From contig JBBDSC010000095.1 in NCBI GenBank assembly GCA_040905145.1, forward strand, positions 1 to 40,867: a stretch of DNA of 40,867 nucleotides. The letters are read 5' to 3'. The notes below the pieces were generated by a model that was not told the DNA's origin, did not search any database, and saw only the letters and a program-made list of their open reading frames with translations. Below, in pieces: positions 8,362-17,120 of this stretch (position 1 is the first letter of the stretch; each line of letters starts with the position of its first letter). Source of the DNA: DATGMS01 sp040905145 (GTDB lineage Bacteria > Bacteroidota > Bacteroidia > Cytophagales > Cyclobacteriaceae). A program made the position numbers and the translations under genes.

Positions 8362-9783
8362 TCAGGTGCCGGGCAAATGTGTGGCGCTTCCGGAAAAAAG
8401 TTCAGCGGCTTCCATAATGGTTTCTGATAAAGTAGGGTGAGGATGTATGGTTAAAACAATATCTTTAGCAGTTGCAGCCATTTCTATGGCCAGGGAAATC
8501 TGCGGGATCAATACCCCTGCATTTTTACCGGCAACACCTCCGCCTAATATCCTTCCTGTTTCCGGGTCAATAATCAGTTTGGTAAGCCCATTACTGGTGC
8601 CAGCAGAGGCCGCCCTACCTGAAGCAGTCCAGGGAAATTTTACCACTTTTATTTTCCGCCCTTTTTCTTCTGCCTGTTTTTCTGTCAGGCCGCACCAGGC
8701 AATTTCAGGATTGGTAAATACGATGCCAGGAATGGCTTTTGGATCATAAGCTGCCCCAGCTTCACCCGCTATTACCTCAGCAGCTATGCGTCCCTCATGC
8801 GTGGCTTTATGTGCAAGTAGCGGTTCACCAGTCATGTCACCAATAGCATAAATATTTTCAGCACTTGTTTTTCGCTTATGATCAACTATTATAAAACCAT
8901 TTTCATCTATTTTTATGTTTGCTTTTTCCATATGTAATGAGGCTGAATTAGGTTTCCTGCCTACTGCCACCAGTACTTTTTCAAACTCCTTTTCAAGCTT
9001 TCCCTCACCATTCTTCAGGCTTACTTTTGCTTTTCCTTTTTCTACAGATACTTTTTCCACCTTGGTTTCAAAATACAAGGCTTCAAACAGAGCTTCATTT
9101 TCTTTCTCGAATACTGCTATAAGGTCCCGATCGGTACCGGGAAGAAAACCGGAAGTCATTTCGGCAATTGAAACCTTACAGCCCAGAGAGGCATAAACAC
9201 TGCCCAATTCCAGACCGATATAACCCCCGCCGATTACCAGCATATTCTGAGGGATTTCTTTTAGCTCCAGGGCATCTGTGGAATCAATTATTACCTCATG
9301 ATCAAATTTTATGTTGGGCAATGCAGTGGCGGTAGAACCGGTGGCTATGATGGCCTTTTGAAATTCTATGGTAATTTTTTCTCCCTCTTTTTTTTCCACT
9401 TCAATTTTTTTTTCTGATACAAATTGCGCCATGCCCCTGATGTAGTCAATGTTTCTTCCTTTAGATAGTTGGCCCAAACCTTTGGTAAGTTTGTTGACCA
9501 CTTTATTTTTCCAATCATTGATCCTTGCTACATCCACCTTAGGCTCCTTGAATTGTACCCCCCATTGGCCGGCCTTAGCAGTCTCCTGTTTTACTTTGAT
9601 TACGTGTAAAAATGTTTTTGAGGGGATGCATCCCCGGTACAGACAGACGCCGCCTGGATTGGCTTCTGGGTCAATAAGGGTTACTTTAAGGCCCAGATCG
9701 GCAGCCCTGAATGCGGCGGCATAGCCACCGGGTCCGGCACCAATAATCACAATTTCTTTATTATCTGTTTTCGTCATTTTCAA
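8362..9783 (-). CDS. lpd: Dihydrolipoyl dehydrogenase (E3), copy 1
   Basis: FAD enzyme that reoxidises the dihydrolipoyl group of E2, reducing NAD+. The 473-residue protein has the FAD-binding GAGPGGYAAAFRAADLG, the redox disulfide Cys47-Cys52 in GGVCLYRGCIPSK, the NAD-binding IGGGYIGLELGSVY, the second FAD motif IYAIGDMTG, and the C-terminal His-Glu dyad in HPHPTLSE. All catalytic residues match the family. It is the last gene of the aceE-aceF-lpd-lpd operon, 18 bases after the other lpd. An alternative ATG two codons in would not change the protein materially. Of the two tandem copies this one follows the consensus more closely and is probably the main E3 of the complex. Confidence 0.93.
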   Translation of the reverse strand: MKMTKTDNKEIVIIGAGPGGYAAAFRAADLGLKVTLIDPEANPGGVCLYRGCIPSKTFLHVIKVKQETAKAGQWGVQFKEPKVDVARINDWKNKVVNKLTKGLGQLSKGRNIDYIRGMAQFVSEKKIEVEKKEGEKITIEFQKAIIATGSTATALPNIKFDHEVIIDSTDALELKEIPQNMLVIGGGYIGLELGSVYASLGCKVSIAEMTSGFLPGTDRDLIAVFEKENEALFEALYFETKVEKVSVEKGKAKVSLKNGEGKLEKEFEKVLVAVGRKPNSASLHMEKANIKIDENGFIIVDHKRKTSAENIYAIGDMTGEPLLAHKATHEGRIAAEVIAGEAGAAYDPKAIPGIVFTNPEIAWCGLTEKQAEEKGRKIKVVKFPWTASGRAASAGTSNGLTKLIIDPETGRILGGGVAGKNAGVLIPQISLAIEMAATAKDIVLTIHPHPTLSETIMEAAELFSGSATHLPGT

Positions 9784-9801
9784 CAGGTCGGTTAAGATGT
9801 T

Positions 9802-11220
9802 TTATCTGCCAGGTAAATGGGTTGTGCTTCCTATAAAAAGTTCAGCGGCCTCCATTATAGTTTCCGAGAGAGTGGGATGCGGATGAATGGTCAAGGCCAT
9901 ATCTTTTGCAGTGGCCGCCATTTCTATGGCCATGGTGATCTCGGAAATCAAACTGCCTGCGTTTTTTCCAACCACTCCCCCACCTAGGACCTTTCCACTT
10001 GCTGCTTCCAGTATAAGTTTGGTAAGTCCATTGGAAAGGCCCATAGACGAAGCCCTCCCGGAAGCTGACCATGGAAACTTGACCACTTTAATGTCAACTC
10101 CTTCATCTTTGGCTTCTGTTTCCATAAGTCCACACCAGGCAATTTCTGTTCTCGTGGTAGCTACAATGGAGGGGATAGCTTTGGGATTATAGTCAGCGCC
10201 ATTTTTCCCTGCTATTGCTTCTGCCACATTACGTCCTTCATGTGTAGCTTTATTCGCAAATAGAGGCCTTTGGGTGACATCACCAATGGCATAAATATTT
10301 TCCCTGCTGGTTTTTAGCTTTTCATCTACCTTTATAAAACCTTTCTCATCTGTCTCCATACCGGTTTTATCCAAATTCAAATAACGGGTATGGGGTTCTC
10401 TTCCTATCGCTACCAGCACGAGATCATATTCATTCTCCCATTCTCGGTCCTTGTTTTTTAGCGCTACTTTTACTTTTTCTTTTTCTATAGACACCTTTTC
10501 CACGCTGGTTTCAAAAAATAATTCTTCAAACAACCCCTTATTTTCTTTCTCAAATACTTCCACAAGATCCGGGTCCACCCAAGAAAGAAAACGGGAAGTT
10601 TTTTCCACTAAAGAAACCTTGCTGCCAAGCGAATTATACACACTGCCCAATTCAGGGCCTATATAACCACCGCCTATCACCAACATATTTGGCGGAACTT
10701 CTTTGAGTTCCAAAGCATCTGTGGAATCAATAACCCTTTTATGATCAAATGGAAAATCAGGAAGTTCTTTGGGAATGGACCCTGTAGCAATAATGGCCTT
10801 TTTAAACTTAAGAGTGGATAATTCTCCTTTATTGGTTTTGATCTCAAGCTCTTTATCAGAAACAAAGGAAGCCTTTCCCTGGATGTATTCTATTTTTCTT
10901 TCTTTAGACAATAAACCTATACCTTCTGTAAGCTCATTTACTACCTTGTTTTTCCATTCTACTAATGTTTTCGTGTCTATTTCAGGATCACCGAAGTTCA
11001 GGCCCCACTCCTCGGCTTTGGCAGCTTCTTCCTTCATTTCAAGAAGCTCCAGGAGCGCTTTTACCGGAACGCAGCCATAATACAGACAAGAACCCCCAGG
11101 GTTAGCTTCCGGATCAATAAGCGTCACTTTTAGTCCCAGGTCAGCAGCCCTGAATGCTGCAGCATAGCCCCCGGGCCCTGCACCGATGATTACCACATCT
11201 TTTTGATCTTTTTTTGTCAT
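9802..11220 (-). CDS. Dihydrolipoyl dehydrogenase-like flavoprotein, copy 2 (divergent)
   Basis: This 472-residue tandem paralogue of the downstream lpd shares long identical blocks with it, such as GAGPGGYAAAFRAADLG and the C-terminal HPHPTLSETIMEAAELF. The redox pair Cys45-Cys50 in GGSCLYYGCVPVK and the His-Glu dyad are retained, so it should be redox-active. It departs from consensus at sites conserved in copy 1: PSK becomes PVK after the second Cys, the NAD motif reads GGYIGPELGS with Pro for Leu, and the interface segment FTNPEIAWCG reads TTRTEIAWCG. It lies 28 bases after aceF and 18 bases before copy 1. It may be a specialised E3 or one drifting after duplication. The sequence does not settle which E2 it serves. 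Confidence 0.85.
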   Translation of the reverse strand: MTKKDQKDVVIIGAGPGGYAAAFRAADLGLKVTLIDPEANPGGSCLYYGCVPVKALLELLEMKEEAAKAEEWGLNFGDPEIDTKTLVEWKNKVVNELTEGIGLLSKERKIEYIQGKASFVSDKELEIKTNKGELSTLKFKKAIIATGSIPKELPDFPFDHKRVIDSTDALELKEVPPNMLVIGGGYIGPELGSVYNSLGSKVSLVEKTSRFLSWVDPDLVEVFEKENKGLFEELFFETSVEKVSIEKEKVKVALKNKDREWENEYDLVLVAIGREPHTRYLNLDKTGMETDEKGFIKVDEKLKTSRENIYAIGDVTQRPLFANKATHEGRNVAEAIAGKNGADYNPKAIPSIVATTRTEIAWCGLMETEAKDEGVDIKVVKFPWSASGRASSMGLSNGLTKLILEAASGKVLGGGVVGKNAGSLISEITMAIEMAATAKDMALTIHPHPTLSETIMEAAELFIGSTTHLPGR

Positions 11221-11248
11221 TTTATACCTGTTGCCAGTTTACATTAAA

Positions 11249-12559
11249 TCATGCTCCTAATAAAGCCTTATATGGATCTTCCATAGCCTGGCAAATCCAG
11301 TTAAGGAATTTTGCTCCTTCTGCCCCATCAATAAGACGGTGGTCATAAGAGAGGCTTAATGGTAGTATCTGGCGGGGCTCAAATTTTCCTTTACTAAATA
11401 CAGGTTGTATTTTTGCCCTGGAAATTCCTACTATGGCAACCTGAGGATGATAGACAATCGGTGTAAAATTGGTGCCGCCTATGCCTCCGAGGTTAGAAAT
11501 AGAAAAGCTCCCGCCCTGCATATCTTCAGGAGTCAGTTTTTGGTCCCGTGCTTTTTCAGCTATTTTTGTAATTTCCACTGCCAATTCAATAATTGTTTTT
11601 TTGTCCACATCACGGATAACCGGGACCAGGAGACCTTTATCAGTATCTACAGCCATGCCTATATGGATATACTTTTTAAGTATAATCTCTTCGGTTTCCA
11701 TGTCAATGCTCGCATTGAACTTTGGAAACCGTTGTAATGCACTAGCGGTTATTTTAACCAGTATAGCTGTAATGGTAAGTTTTCCACCCGCTTCTTCGGC
11801 TTTTTTACTGTTTTTTTCCATGTATTCTTCAATTCCGGAAATATCAGCCTCGTCAAACTGAAAAACATGCGGTATGGCCTGCCAAGATGCGACTGTTTTT
11901 TTCGCGGTGGATTTTCTTATGTTGGAAAGTTTTTCTTTTTCCACCAGTCCCCATTTACTGAAATCAGGTAATGAAGGTTGTTTTACCTCTTCTTTGCTCT
12001 CTTTCTTTTTTGCCTGTGATTTCACATCCTCTTCTGTAATCCTACCACCAGCCCCACTGCCCTCTATGCGCTTGATTTCTACTCCTATCTCCCTTGCCAG
12101 TCGCCGTACTGATGGAGAGGCTGGCACCTCTTCTGCAACCTCATCATCACCTTCCTCCTTAGGTTCTTTTTTATCTTTTTCCTTTACCTCGCCTTCTTCC
12201 TTATCCCCATTTTCCTTCTTTTCATTATCTTCCTCTACTTTTTTCTCATCTGCTGCATCTTTATCTTCTTTGCCGGTTTCTTTTTTTTCCTCCTCCTCCT
12301 TCTTCTTCTCATCCTCCCCATCTTCCTCTTCCAGAATGAGGATTACATCTCCGACCTTCACTTCGTCACCTTCTTTGACTTTTATTTCTTTCACTTTTCC
12401 ACTGTCGGAGGAAGGGACTTCTACTGATGCTTTTTCTGTTTCTACAGCAATAATGGATTGTTCTTTTTCAATGCTGTCTCCTTCAGATACCAGGATCTCT
12501 ATAACTTGGGCGGAATCTACTCCTTCGGATATTTGCGGGATTTTTACTTCTATAGCCAT
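11249..12559 (-). CDS. aceF: Pyruvate dehydrogenase E2, dihydrolipoyl acetyltransferase
   Basis: Carries acetyl groups from E1 to CoA on a swinging lipoyl arm. The 436-residue protein has one lipoyl domain (1-76) with the lipoylated Lys43 in ETEKASVEVPS, an unusually long charged linker (about 77-145) made almost only of Glu, Lys and Asp, a peripheral subunit-binding domain (about 146-182, SVRRLAREIGVEI), and the catalytic core with His407 and Asp411 in DHRLIDGAEG. E2 linkers are normally Ala/Pro-rich, so the Glu/Lys linker is unusual. A single lipoyl domain contrasts with the three of E. coli AceF. The gene follows aceE by 27 bases and precedes lpd copy 2, forming a complete E1-E2-E3 operon. 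Confidence 0.93.
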   Translation of the reverse strand: MAIEVKIPQISEGVDSAQVIEILVSEGDSIEKEQSIIAVETEKASVEVPSSDSGKVKEIKVKEGDEVKVGDVILILEEEDGEDEKKKEEEEKKETGKEDKDAADEKKVEEDNEKKENGDKEEGEVKEKDKKEPKEEGDDEVAEEVPASPSVRRLAREIGVEIKRIEGSGAGGRITEEDVKSQAKKKESKEEVKQPSLPDFSKWGLVEKEKLSNIRKSTAKKTVASWQAIPHVFQFDEADISGIEEYMEKNSKKAEEAGGKLTITAILVKITASALQRFPKFNASIDMETEEIILKKYIHIGMAVDTDKGLLVPVIRDVDKKTIIELAVEITKIAEKARDQKLTPEDMQGGSFSISNLGGIGGTNFTPIVYHPQVAIVGISRAKIQPVFSKGKFEPRQILPLSLSYDHRLIDGAEGAKFLNWICQAMEDPYKALLGA

Positions 12560-12586
12560 AGTTTATGTGTTAAATGTTGAAAAGAA

Positions 12587-15253
12587 TCAGGAAGTTCTGG
12601 GATTGGTTTTATTGGGGTCAATGCCCAAATCCTTGGCGGCACCTTTCAATTCTTCCGAATTTAATTGTCCCAGGGCGGCCAGATCATATAAAGCAGAAAA
12701 AGCGATATGCTTATGATTCACCTCAAAAAATTCACGCAAAAGCTTCCTGGAATCACTTCGGCCAAAGCCATCGGTTCCCAATGCCGTCAATTTTTCCGGG
12801 AACCATTTAGCTATGGACTCAGGCAATGCTTTTAGGTAATCGGAAGCTGCGATAAATACACCTTTTTCATCTTTTAGAGATTGTTGTATGTAATTGGGCT
12901 CCTTATTTAGCTGCGCATTAGAGCGGTTGCTTCTGTCTGTATCAATGGCATTTTCGTAAAGTGCCTTATAACTTGTAATGCTCCACACGTCCACAGTCAA
13001 ACCGTATTCTTTTTCTAACAATTCCGCCGCTTTCAGTACTTCTATCATGATGGCCCCACTACCGAAAAGATGTGCTTTATTTTTCCTGTTTTTCTTCGTT
13101 GATTTTCTAAATCTGTACATCCCTTTTAAAATGCCGTCTTTGCTTTCTTCAGGCATGGAAGGCATTTTGTACGTATCGTTTCCGACGGTGATATAGTAAA
13201 AGATATTTTCCTTTTCAATATACATGCGCCTGATTCCTTCTTGTACGATTACTGCTAACTCATAGGCAAATGCAGGGTCATACGCCATGAGGTTAGGAAA
13301 TGCATAGGCATATACATGGCTTTGTCCATCCTGGTGTTGAAGACCTTCTCCAGGCATGCTTGTCCGCCCTGAGATACCACCAATCAGGAAACCTTTGGCC
13401 CCAGCATCAGCGGCTGCCCAAATAAGATCACCGATACGCTGAAAGCCAAACATAGAATAGAAAAAGTAAAAAGGAACGGTGTTTAATCCATGGGTTAAAT
13501 AAGCAGTACCTGCTGCTATAAACTCACTCATACAGCCAGCTTCCGTAATGCCCTCTTCCAATATAACGCCATCCTCAGATTCTTTATAGTACAAGAGGCT
13601 TTCTTTATCCACCGGCTCGTATTGTTGTCCATCAGGGGCATATATGCCTGCCTGCCGGAACAACGATTCTATTCCGAAGGTACGTGATTCATCAGGTATA
13701 ATGGGGACTATCAGTTTTCCATTATTTTTATCCTTGAGCAGCTTGCCCAGGATCTTTACCATTACCATGGTAGTGGCTACCTCATCATCCCCCGAACCTT
13801 CAAAAAAATCCTTGAATATGGATTCATCAGGTTCTTTCATCCGTTCACTTTTGTCTTTCCTTTGGGGGATGTATCCCCCGGCTTCTTTTCTTTTTTTGTG
13901 GAGGTATTTAATTTCTTCACTTTCTCCGTCCGGTTTTATAAAAGGAATATCCTCCAATTCATCATCTGAAACAGCAACTTTAAATCGGTCTCTGAAATGC
14001 CTTAGCGCCTCTTTATCAAAAGTTTTTGTCTGGTGGGAAACATTGCTGGCTTCCCCTGCTTCTCCCTGCCCATAACCTTTTATAGTTTGGGCAAGAATAA
14101 CCGTAGGTTGTCCTTCATGGGTAACCGCAGCTTTATAGGCATTGTAAATTTTTACAGGATCATGACCACCCCGCTTTAATCTTTGAAGCTCTTTATCAGA
14201 ATAGTTTTTTACGAGTTCTTTGAGCGTTTCATCTTTCCCAAAAAAATCATTGCGAATAAAATCCCCATCTGAATAAGCATAATTCTGGAGTTGTCCGTCA
14301 GGTAATTCATTGAGCTGCTTTATTATTTTGCCTTCTTTATCCTGATCAAAAAGAGGATCCCAATCCCTTCCCCACAAAACTTTTATCACATTCCAGCCCG
14401 CCCCTTTAAAAAGCGCTTCAAATTCCTGTATTACCTTACCGTTGCCTCTTACGGGGCCGTCCAATCTTTGAAGATTGCAATTGATTACAAAGATGAGATT
14501 ATCCAATTTATCCCTGGCCGCCAGATCGATGGCTCCGGTTGCTTCCGGTTCATCCATTTCGCCATCTCCAAGAAAGACCCATACTTTTTGCTTATTTTCA
14601 TTGATAAACCCCCGGTTTTTCAGGTATTTATTAAATCTCGCCTGATAAATCGCCATGATGGGTGATAACCCCATGGATACTGTGGGAAACCGCCAAAATT
14701 CAGGCATCAGAAAAGGATGTGGATAAGAAGAAAGTCCCCCTTCGGGTTTTAATTCCCGACGGAAATTCCCCAGCTCTTTTTCTGTCAATCTACCCTCCAA
14801 AAAAGCCCTGGAATATACCCCCGGTGAGGCATGTCCCTGAAAATAAATGATGTCAGCTTTGCCTTTATCATCTACCTTAAAGAAATGATGGAAACCTACC
14901 TCCCAGAGATCGGCAATGGATGCATAGGTAGAAATATGACCACCGATTCCATTGGATTCCTTATTGGCTTTTACTACCATGGCCATTGCATTCCAGCGGA
15001 TGATCCCTGTAAGTTTTTTTTCTACTTCAAGATCTCCGGGATAAGCATCCTCTTCATTAGGAGGGATGGTGTTGATATAAGGTGTGTTATAAGCTTTGGA
15101 AAAAGAAATACCATACTTTTGAGCTTCGTTATGAAGTAGCCCCAACAGTTCCTGAACCCTTTCCTTCGGCTCATTTTTAAGCACATATTCCAGTGACTCA
15201 ATCCATTCCCTGTTTTCAATGCTGTAATTTTTTGCTTTATCTTTTTTTGCCAT
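12587..15253 (-). CDS. aceE: Pyruvate dehydrogenase E1, homodimeric type
   Basis: Thiamine-diphosphate enzyme that decarboxylates pyruvate and acetylates the lipoyl group of E2. The 888-residue length fits the homodimeric AceE class (E. coli 887). The ThDP/Mg motif GDGEMDEPEATGAI begins at residue 229 and ends with INCNLQRLDGPVRGN (257-271). The FHHFF and FQGHASPGVYSRAFLEGRL segments of the family are intact. The heterodimeric PdhA/PdhB type is more usual in Bacteroidota, so this operon looks like an additional or acquired system. It is the first gene of aceE-aceF-lpd-lpd. No strong SD or consensus promoter is visible in the 35 bases before the ATG; transcription may come from its own upstream DNA or from the long co-directional block. 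Confidence 0.95.
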   Translation of the reverse strand: MAKKDKAKNYSIENREWIESLEYVLKNEPKERVQELLGLLHNEAQKYGISFSKAYNTPYINTIPPNEEDAYPGDLEVEKKLTGIIRWNAMAMVVKANKESNGIGGHISTYASIADLWEVGFHHFFKVDDKGKADIIYFQGHASPGVYSRAFLEGRLTEKELGNFRRELKPEGGLSSYPHPFLMPEFWRFPTVSMGLSPIMAIYQARFNKYLKNRGFINENKQKVWVFLGDGEMDEPEATGAIDLAARDKLDNLIFVINCNLQRLDGPVRGNGKVIQEFEALFKGAGWNVIKVLWGRDWDPLFDQDKEGKIIKQLNELPDGQLQNYAYSDGDFIRNDFFGKDETLKELVKNYSDKELQRLKRGGHDPVKIYNAYKAAVTHEGQPTVILAQTIKGYGQGEAGEASNVSHQTKTFDKEALRHFRDRFKVAVSDDELEDIPFIKPDGESEEIKYLHKKRKEAGGYIPQRKDKSERMKEPDESIFKDFFEGSGDDEVATTMVMVKILGKLLKDKNNGKLIVPIIPDESRTFGIESLFRQAGIYAPDGQQYEPVDKESLLYYKESEDGVILEEGITEAGCMSEFIAAGTAYLTHGLNTVPFYFFYSMFGFQRIGDLIWAAADAGAKGFLIGGISGRTSMPGEGLQHQDGQSHVYAYAFPNLMAYDPAFAYELAVIVQEGIRRMYIEKENIFYYITVGNDTYKMPSMPEESKDGILKGMYRFRKSTKKNRKNKAHLFGSGAIMIEVLKAAELLEKEYGLTVDVWSITSYKALYENAIDTDRSNRSNAQLNKEPNYIQQSLKDEKGVFIAASDYLKALPESIAKWFPEKLTALGTDGFGRSDSRKLLREFFEVNHKHIAFSALYDLAALGQLNSEELKGAAKDLGIDPNKTNPRTS

Positions 15254-15288
15254 AATAAGTAAGCTGTTTAGATCCTTTAATTTTAATT

Positions 15289-15390
15289 CTACTGTTCATC
15301 TCTGGAAAGAAAATAAAGGTATGAAAGCAATGGGTTGAATAAATCCACTGTAGCTTCCGCGGGATCATTTAATCCCCACCATGCTCGTTC
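15289..15390 (-). pseudogene. Fragment of a paralogue of the 18332-19348 gene
   Basis: The minus strand reads AWWGLNDPAEATVDLFNPLL and continues SYLYFLSRDEQ-stop. It aligns with LWGLNDRSKATFDLFSQLL and SYL of the intact gene, then jumps to its C-terminal YFLS. About 45 residues between the two matches are deleted. Only some 30 residues survive, directly upstream of aceE. It shows that a second copy of the alpha-helical protein once stood here. Confidence 0.7.
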
Positions 15391-15526
15391 CTGAATGATG
15401 GAGCATCATTTCAGTAAAATCAACATAGGAATCCATGGTCATGGGAACCGCATTTCATGGGCAAACGTAGCTTATGTAAATTTAGGCCTATAAAATCCCG
15501 TTTTTCATGGTGCTAAATAAGGAGTA

Positions 15527-16019
15527 TCAATTATCGTCAATTTCAATCTTGTGTACCAAATAATCGGTTAACTTCTTCCATTGGAATTTTTGGAAACCTG
15601 CCCAGCCACCTTCTGCAATCAAGGTGTTAATTAATTTACGGTTCCGGCCTCTTCTTCATCCCGGTTATTTATCCCCTCGTTTTTCCCGATTTCATAAGCA
15701 TAAATGGTTTTATCCTGAAGTTCTACCCTGAAAGTACTGGTAGCTTCATCAATAAAAAAGTGTTCTATTCTTTTTGATCTTTCCCTTTTTCGGTAGGATC
15801 CATACTAGGGCTGTAAAGCTGAAAGGTAGAAGATACTCCCGACATCTTTGTCCATAAGTTTACCTTAAATAATTTTTCGACCGCTCTCCTGAATTCTTTA
15901 ACAGCTGTTTCATGACCGGAAAATTCATTTTGACTTGAATAGGATTTATTTTTAATGGCCTCACCTTCAATGACCTTTTTTTCCTTCCTTATCCCCTTAA
16001 ACCAATTTTTAATGCCCAT
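15527..16019 (-). pseudogene. Decayed paralogue of the 211-residue protein at 37292-37927
   Basis: The first ~70 residues (MGIKNWFKGIRKEKKVIEGE...) align closely with the intact protein at 37292-37927, and the C-terminal part (IEHFF, KTIYAYEIGKNEGINN, AEGGWAGFQKFQWKKL) continues after two single-base frameshifts near 15770 (GAATAG for an expected GAAATAG) and 15643 (GGAACC for GGAAACC). About 45 central residues, including the conserved LPGPFPENWVMV region, are deleted. It sits between the SPW gene and aceE in the island. The family is unknown to me. Finding one dead and one intact copy 21 kb apart suggests transposition or duplication with loss of the island copy. Confidence 0.85.
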
Positions 16020-16057
16020 CTCTTAAACTTAAAATATTCTCCTATTTCCTGATTTGT

Positions 16058-16435
16058 TTAAACCTCATTTTGAGCCTCCCTTTCGTGCAGACTGCCGGAT
16101 TGCCTTATAGCCTGCCACCCTCCGCCAAATCTTCCTTTTACTTTTCCTTTCACTAAAGCAAAAGCAATGATCAGTGCGCCACATACCATATCGTTGACGA
16201 TCGGCAGTGTCTCTTCATATCCCAGGACCCAAGGTGCCACCAAGAACCAAAGGCCTAAAGGAATGTTAATTTTACCAACCACTCTGGTTGCCTCCCAACA
16301 GGCCACAATAGCAAAGGTAGCAATAACAGGCCCTACAATATGGCAATTATCAGTGCCCAAACCGCTGTAGCTAAGAACTGATGGAGCTATTATGATCCAT
16401 ATCCCTATAACAGTATTTATGATCTGTGCCCACAT
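16058..16435 (-). CDS. SPW repeat membrane protein
   Basis: A 125-residue integral membrane protein with four predicted helices arranged as two SPW-type repeats: WAQIINTVIGIWIIIAPSVL (residues 2-21) and INIPLGLWFLVAPWVLGYEE (about 57-76). Each has the W...GLW...AP-V-L pattern and is followed by a conserved N-D/V-G segment. The biochemical role of SPW proteins is unknown. It starts two bases after the stop of the VKOR-like gene, so the two are almost certainly co-transcribed. The C-terminal ~25 residues are polar and presumably cytoplasmic. Intact in length. Confidence 0.8.
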   Translation of the reverse strand: MWAQIINTVIGIWIIIAPSVLSYSGLGTDNCHIVGPVIATFAIVACWEATRVVGKINIPLGLWFLVAPWVLGYEETLPIVNDMVCGALIIAFALVKGKVKGRFGGGWQAIRQSGSLHEREAQNEV

Positions 16436-16437
16436 AA

Positions 16438-17004
16438 TTAATTTACTTGATTAACTACTTCTTTTACACCCCAAAAAGCTTTCCAAGTAGACCTTCCGGC
16501 ATTTTTTACCCTTTTTAAATACTGTAGAGAGGCGAGCAATTCGTCCATGGCAGGCCCTATCATGGCCACTGAAATGACAGCTGATGCCAGGCAAAGCGTA
16601 CACCATGAATCGAAAAGCACAGGCTGGAGAATCACCAATAAAATGCTGACCAGTCCAAGAGGGCCTACGGCGATTCCGAAAACAACAACCATCCAGGGCA
16701 TATTTTTCCAGCGCCTCGTGCCACCTATCATGCCTGAAACCACGTCTACAAAATAAGCAATAGCACCCAAAGCAGCATCGGGGATCGGTAATATATTCGA
16801 AATGCTGGAGTTAAGGATCGTTTCACTGCCCTGCCCAAAAAAAGGCTCCCAAACGGTAGTAATAACACCCAGCTGATAAAGGGCCAGATAAGTGGCAATA
16901 CCAGTTCCTATTAGGGCCAGTACAACAATAGGAATTCTGTCATCCCATCCCGAGGGGTTATAATCCCATCCCGGTGGAGTATTTTTTTCTTTCTGTGTTG
17001 ACAT
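16438..17004 (-). CDS. VKOR-like membrane oxidoreductase with a single Cys pair
   Basis: A 188-residue membrane protein with five predicted helices. VKOR family features are the N-terminal GWDYNPSGWDDRIPIV segment, the helix IGTGIATYLALYQLG, and the quinone-side motif DSWCTLCLAS with Cys135 and Cys138. Bacterial VKORs reoxidise DsbA-like partners and pass electrons to quinone, using a second Cys pair in the first periplasmic loop. Here that loop (about 55-75, FFGQGSETILNSSIS) has no cysteine, and Cys135/138 are the only cysteines in the protein. It may work with another protein's thiols or not be a classical disulfide generator. It is coupled to the SPW gene and lies downstream of an epimerase gene. 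Confidence 0.8.
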   Translation of the reverse strand: MSTQKEKNTPPGWDYNPSGWDDRIPIVVLALIGTGIATYLALYQLGVITTVWEPFFGQGSETILNSSISNILPIPDAALGAIAYFVDVVSGMIGGTRRWKNMPWMVVVFGIAVGPLGLVSILLVILQPVLFDSWCTLCLASAVISVAMIGPAMDELLASLQYLKRVKNAGRSTWKAFWGVKEVVNQVN

Positions 17005-17120
17005 CCAAGCTTTTATTAGAATAAATTATTTATCCTCTACGCTGCATTAATTTAATATTCTACAGCTTAATTTTAATGTTTGGCTCAAAATATGTACAAC
17101 AAGTTTTTCCCTGCACAGTT

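Noticed and set aside
11874..12716. Long Ser-rich open frame on the plus strand opposite aceF
   Set aside because: It is the antisense of the Glu/Lys-rich linker; Glu/Lys codons read backwards give Ser/Phe runs. No family motif, and aceF is unmistakable.
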